Source of the DNA: an uncultured Alphaproteobacteria bacterium
GTDB lineage: Bacteria; Pseudomonadota; Alphaproteobacteria; HIMB59; GCA-002718135
Direction of reading: 5' to 3'
Assembly: GCA_902553945.1 (NCBI GenBank)
Contig: CACDMT010000012.1
Location: 1 to 36,110, forward strand
DNA length: 36,110 nucleotides
Made by a program: the position numbers and the translations under genes. The notes beneath the pieces are model-generated. The model saw nothing but the letters and a program-made list of their open reading frames with translations. It did no database searches and was not told the DNA's origin. Positions 34,522 through 36,110 of this stretch are shown one piece after another (position 1 is the first letter of the stretch; every line of letters begins with the position of its first letter).

Positions 34522-35536
34522 AATTTGAATTTGCAAAATATTTTTTAATATATCTTGAAATAATAATACCAAGTATAAAAAAAACTAAAACTGATAGCGA
34601 AGTTCCATTACCTTTACCAAAAAAAGAACCTACAAATATACAAAATAAAATTATAGAAGAAGATAATACTTTAAAATGTAGTCCAATAATTGATCCAAAA
34701 ATAAAAAAAAATATGATAAATAAACTATTACCTAAACCCATACCAAAATGTGATCCAACATATGACATGTAAATTGAAGAGTATAAAATAGATAAGTTTG
34801 TTGATGAACTATTGTCATAAAATCGAGCTTTAATTAAATAATAAAAAGATTTAATTCCATCAAGCCATGTGATCTTTTTACCTTGAGCTTTGGTTCTAAA
34901 ATAATAGGAGACTCCAAATTCATAAATAAAAAAATTATTTCTCACTATTTGTGAAGCTAAATCTATTTCAATTCCAAAATCATTTACACTTAAATTAATT
35001 TTTTCAATAACACTTTTATGTAATATTTTTAATCCACAGTGGACATCACTTATTGATTGGGAAAAGAAAATATTAAATATTAGTGAGTTTATTTTGCCAA
35101 CAAGATTATTGAAAAAATAATTATTTTTTTTTAATTTTCCTGAAAGATACCTGCTACCAAATATACATTTTATCTCTTCATTATTTTTTATCATTTGATA
35201 CATTTCATGAGAATCTTTAGTATCTAATTCTAAATCTGCATCTTGAAGTAATATATATTCACCTGAGGAATTTTTTATTCCTGTTTGTAAAGCCTTACCT
35301 TTCCCTGAATTAATATCAAGTCTTAGAGTTTTTAATTGAAAATTTTTTTCAGAATTTTTATTTAAATTTTTTATAATGTCTGTTGATTTATCTGTTGAAC
35401 CATCATCTACAATTATAACTTCAGTATCTTTATTATTAAAATATTTTAATAAATCATTAAATAATTTATCCAAAAAATTTTCTTCGTTAAAAACTGGTAT
35501 TACTATTGAAAGATTAACTTTATTCTCTTGGGGCAT
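34505..35536 (-). CDS. Family 2 glycosyltransferase, DPM1-like, with C-terminal membrane segments
   Basis: 343 residues. GT-A domain (about 8-235): SIVIPVFNEENFL, EVIIVDDGSTDKS, the metal-binding LLQDADLELD and FGSRYLSG, with DVHCGLKIL and the acceptor region near GIEIDLASQIV. These fit polyprenyl-phosphate mannose/glucose synthases. The rest (about 255-335) has three hydrophobic segments separated by glycines, a likely membrane anchor. A lipid-linked sugar would be the product, consistent with the O-antigen ligase that faces it. The ATG at 35536 lies inside the last codons of regA (17-nt overlap), so the gene is transcribed with regB-regA. Family confident, substrate unknown. Confidence 0.88.
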   Translation of the reverse strand: MPQENKVNLSIVIPVFNEENFLDKLFNDLLKYFNNKDTEVIIVDDGSTDKSTDIIKNLNKNSEKNFQLKTLRLDINSGKGKALQTGIKNSSGEYILLQDADLELDTKDSHEMYQMIKNNEEIKCIFGSRYLSGKLKKNNYFFNNLVGKINSLIFNIFFSQSISDVHCGLKILHKSVIEKINLSVNDFGIEIDLASQIVRNNFFIYEFGVSYYFRTKAQGKKITWLDGIKSFYYLIKARFYDNSSSTNLSILYSSIYMSYVGSHFGMGLGNSLFIIFFFIFGSIIGLHFKVLSSSIILFCIFVGSFFGKGNGTSLSVLVFFILGIIISRYIKKYFANSNFKNYF

Positions 35537-36047
35537 GCTTATTCAATATTCTTTGAAGAGTTCTTCTATGCATTCTAAGCCTTCTTGCTGTTTCTGATAC
35601 ATTTCGATTACACTGTATAAATACTCTTTGAATATGTTCCCACCTAATTCTATCAGCAGTCATAGGATTTTCTGGTGGGGGAGGAAGAATTTCCTTGAAA
35701 TTTGTTAAAGCATCATAAATTTGATCAATTTCGGCAGGTTTTGGTAAATAATCAATAGCTCCTGATTTAATTGCAGCTACAGCAGTTGCAATATTACCAT
35801 ATCCTGTAAGCAATAAAGATCTCGTATTTGGACTAATTTTTTGAATTTCTTTAATTAATTCTAATCCAGATCCATCTTCTAACCTCATATCTACTATGGC
35901 AAAATCAAATTTTATATCATTCAGTCTTTTTAAAGAGTCACTAAATTTTGCATATGATTCAACTATGAAACCTTTTTTTTCCATTGATTTTGATAGTCTT
36001 TCTCTAAATGGAAGGTCGTCGTCAACTATTAATAAATTTTTAGTCAT
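35520..36047 (-). CDS. regA: Response regulator RegA/PrrA/ActR
   Basis: 175 residues. Receiver domain with acidic pair DDD at 9-11, phospho-acceptor D53 in AIVDMRLEDG, and the switch residues in LLLTGYGNIATAV and YLPKPA. A proline-rich linker (ILPPPPENPM) leads to a Fis-type helix-turn-helix (NVSETARRLRMHRRTLQRIL), which with the linker is near-identical to RegA/PrrA/ActR of other alphaproteobacteria. It is a global redox regulator of respiration, carbon and nitrogen metabolism. It starts 2 nt after the regB stop. In Rhodobacter senC (prrC) lies between regB and regA; here there is no room for it. Confidence 0.96.
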   Translation of the reverse strand: MTKNLLIVDDDLPFRERLSKSMEKKGFIVESYAKFSDSLKRLNDIKFDFAIVDMRLEDGSGLELIKEIQKISPNTRSLLLTGYGNIATAVAAIKSGAIDYLPKPAEIDQIYDALTNFKEILPPPPENPMTADRIRWEHIQRVFIQCNRNVSETARRLRMHRRTLQRILNKHAPRE

Positions 36048-36049
36048 AA

Positions 36050-36110
36050 TTATAAAATAGAGTTTTTAAGTTTTATTTCAACACAAGCGCCATTTTGCTT
36101 ATTATTATAG
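36050..36110 (-). CDS. regB: RegB/PrrB sensor histidine kinase, C-terminal end only
   Basis: Only the last 19 codons are inside the window, reading YNNKQNGACVEIKLKNSIL then a stop at 36050-36052. The pattern N-G-A-x-V-x-I-x-L is the closing beta strand of a HATPase_c domain. Its position 2 nt before regA and on the same strand makes it RegB, the membrane-bound redox-sensing kinase that phosphorylates RegA. The main body (TM domain, redox cysteine, phospho-acceptor His) lies to the right of this window and cannot be checked. This is too short to be sure on sequence alone. Confidence 0.6.
   Translation of the reverse strand, partial: YNNKQNGACVEIKLKNSIL

Noticed and set aside
34505-34770. C-terminal membrane part of the glycosyltransferase as a fused phosphatidylglycerophosphatase A-like domain
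   Set aside because: The glycine-rich hydrophobic segments look superficially similar, but the conserved acidic motifs of PgpA are missing; a plain membrane anchor is simpler.

Overview
This is a very AT-rich, extremely gene-dense stretch (about 36 kb; nearly every base is coding, several genes overlap by 1-17 nt). It looks like chromosome of a streamlined free-living alphaproteobacterium. Two things support the class: the gene orders rnd-kdsD-lptC-lptA-lptB, aroA-cmk-rpsA-ihfB-pyrF-trpF-trpB-trpA-accD-folC and, facing it, trxA-murU-amgK-tsaE-metK-ahcY, and the regulators ChvG/ChvI and RegB/RegA. The low GC, tiny intergenic gaps and intact amino-acid biosynthesis fit a SAR11/HIMB59-like marine lineage better than an intracellular Rickettsiales. 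The exact lineage cannot be settled by eye. I see no tRNA, rRNA, CRISPR array, IS element, prophage or integrase.

Layout. 1-3.8 kb: glutamate synthase. gltD is intact, but gltB is broken by an inverted (fold-back) junction near 338-343, where the sequence jumps to a downstream part of gltB on the opposite strand; this is most simply an assembly or amplification chimera. 4-4.9 kb: an NDUFA9-type SDR, divergent from the next block. 4.9-17.8 kb (+): RNase D, KdsD and LptC/A/B (LPS export), AroA, Cmk, ribosomal protein S1, IHF-beta, PyrF, TrpF/B/A, AccD and FolC, one long tightly packed run. 17.8-25.1 kb (-): a run that starts with chvI and continues chvG-ahcY-metK-tsaE-amgK-murU-trxA, joining an envelope-stress two-component system, the SAM cycle, tRNA t6A synthesis, cell-wall sugar recycling and thioredoxin. 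25.1-25.4 kb: the only sizeable intergenic region, with a good NrdR-box candidate. 25.4-29.4 kb (+): nrdA-nrdB-glutaredoxin, class I ribonucleotide reductase. 29.4-32.2 kb (-): polA, followed directly by a 42-codon gene resembling the ribosome-rescue factor ArfA. 32.3-34.5 kb (+): an ABC-2 type ATPase and an O-antigen ligase-type membrane protein. 34.5-36.1 kb (-): the end of regB, regA and a DPM1-like glycosyltransferase.

The most notable points are the catalytic PLP-binding lysine of TrpB, which is read as asparagine in an otherwise well-conserved protein; the gltB inversion junction; the ArfA-like small gene; and an NrdB that combines a radical tyrosine with a glutamate at the first metal-ligand position. 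The usual neighbours rpoN/hpf/ptsN, hprK/PTS and addAB are all missing from their customary places. I found no convincing sign of an undescribed multi-gene system; the window is mostly housekeeping DNA.
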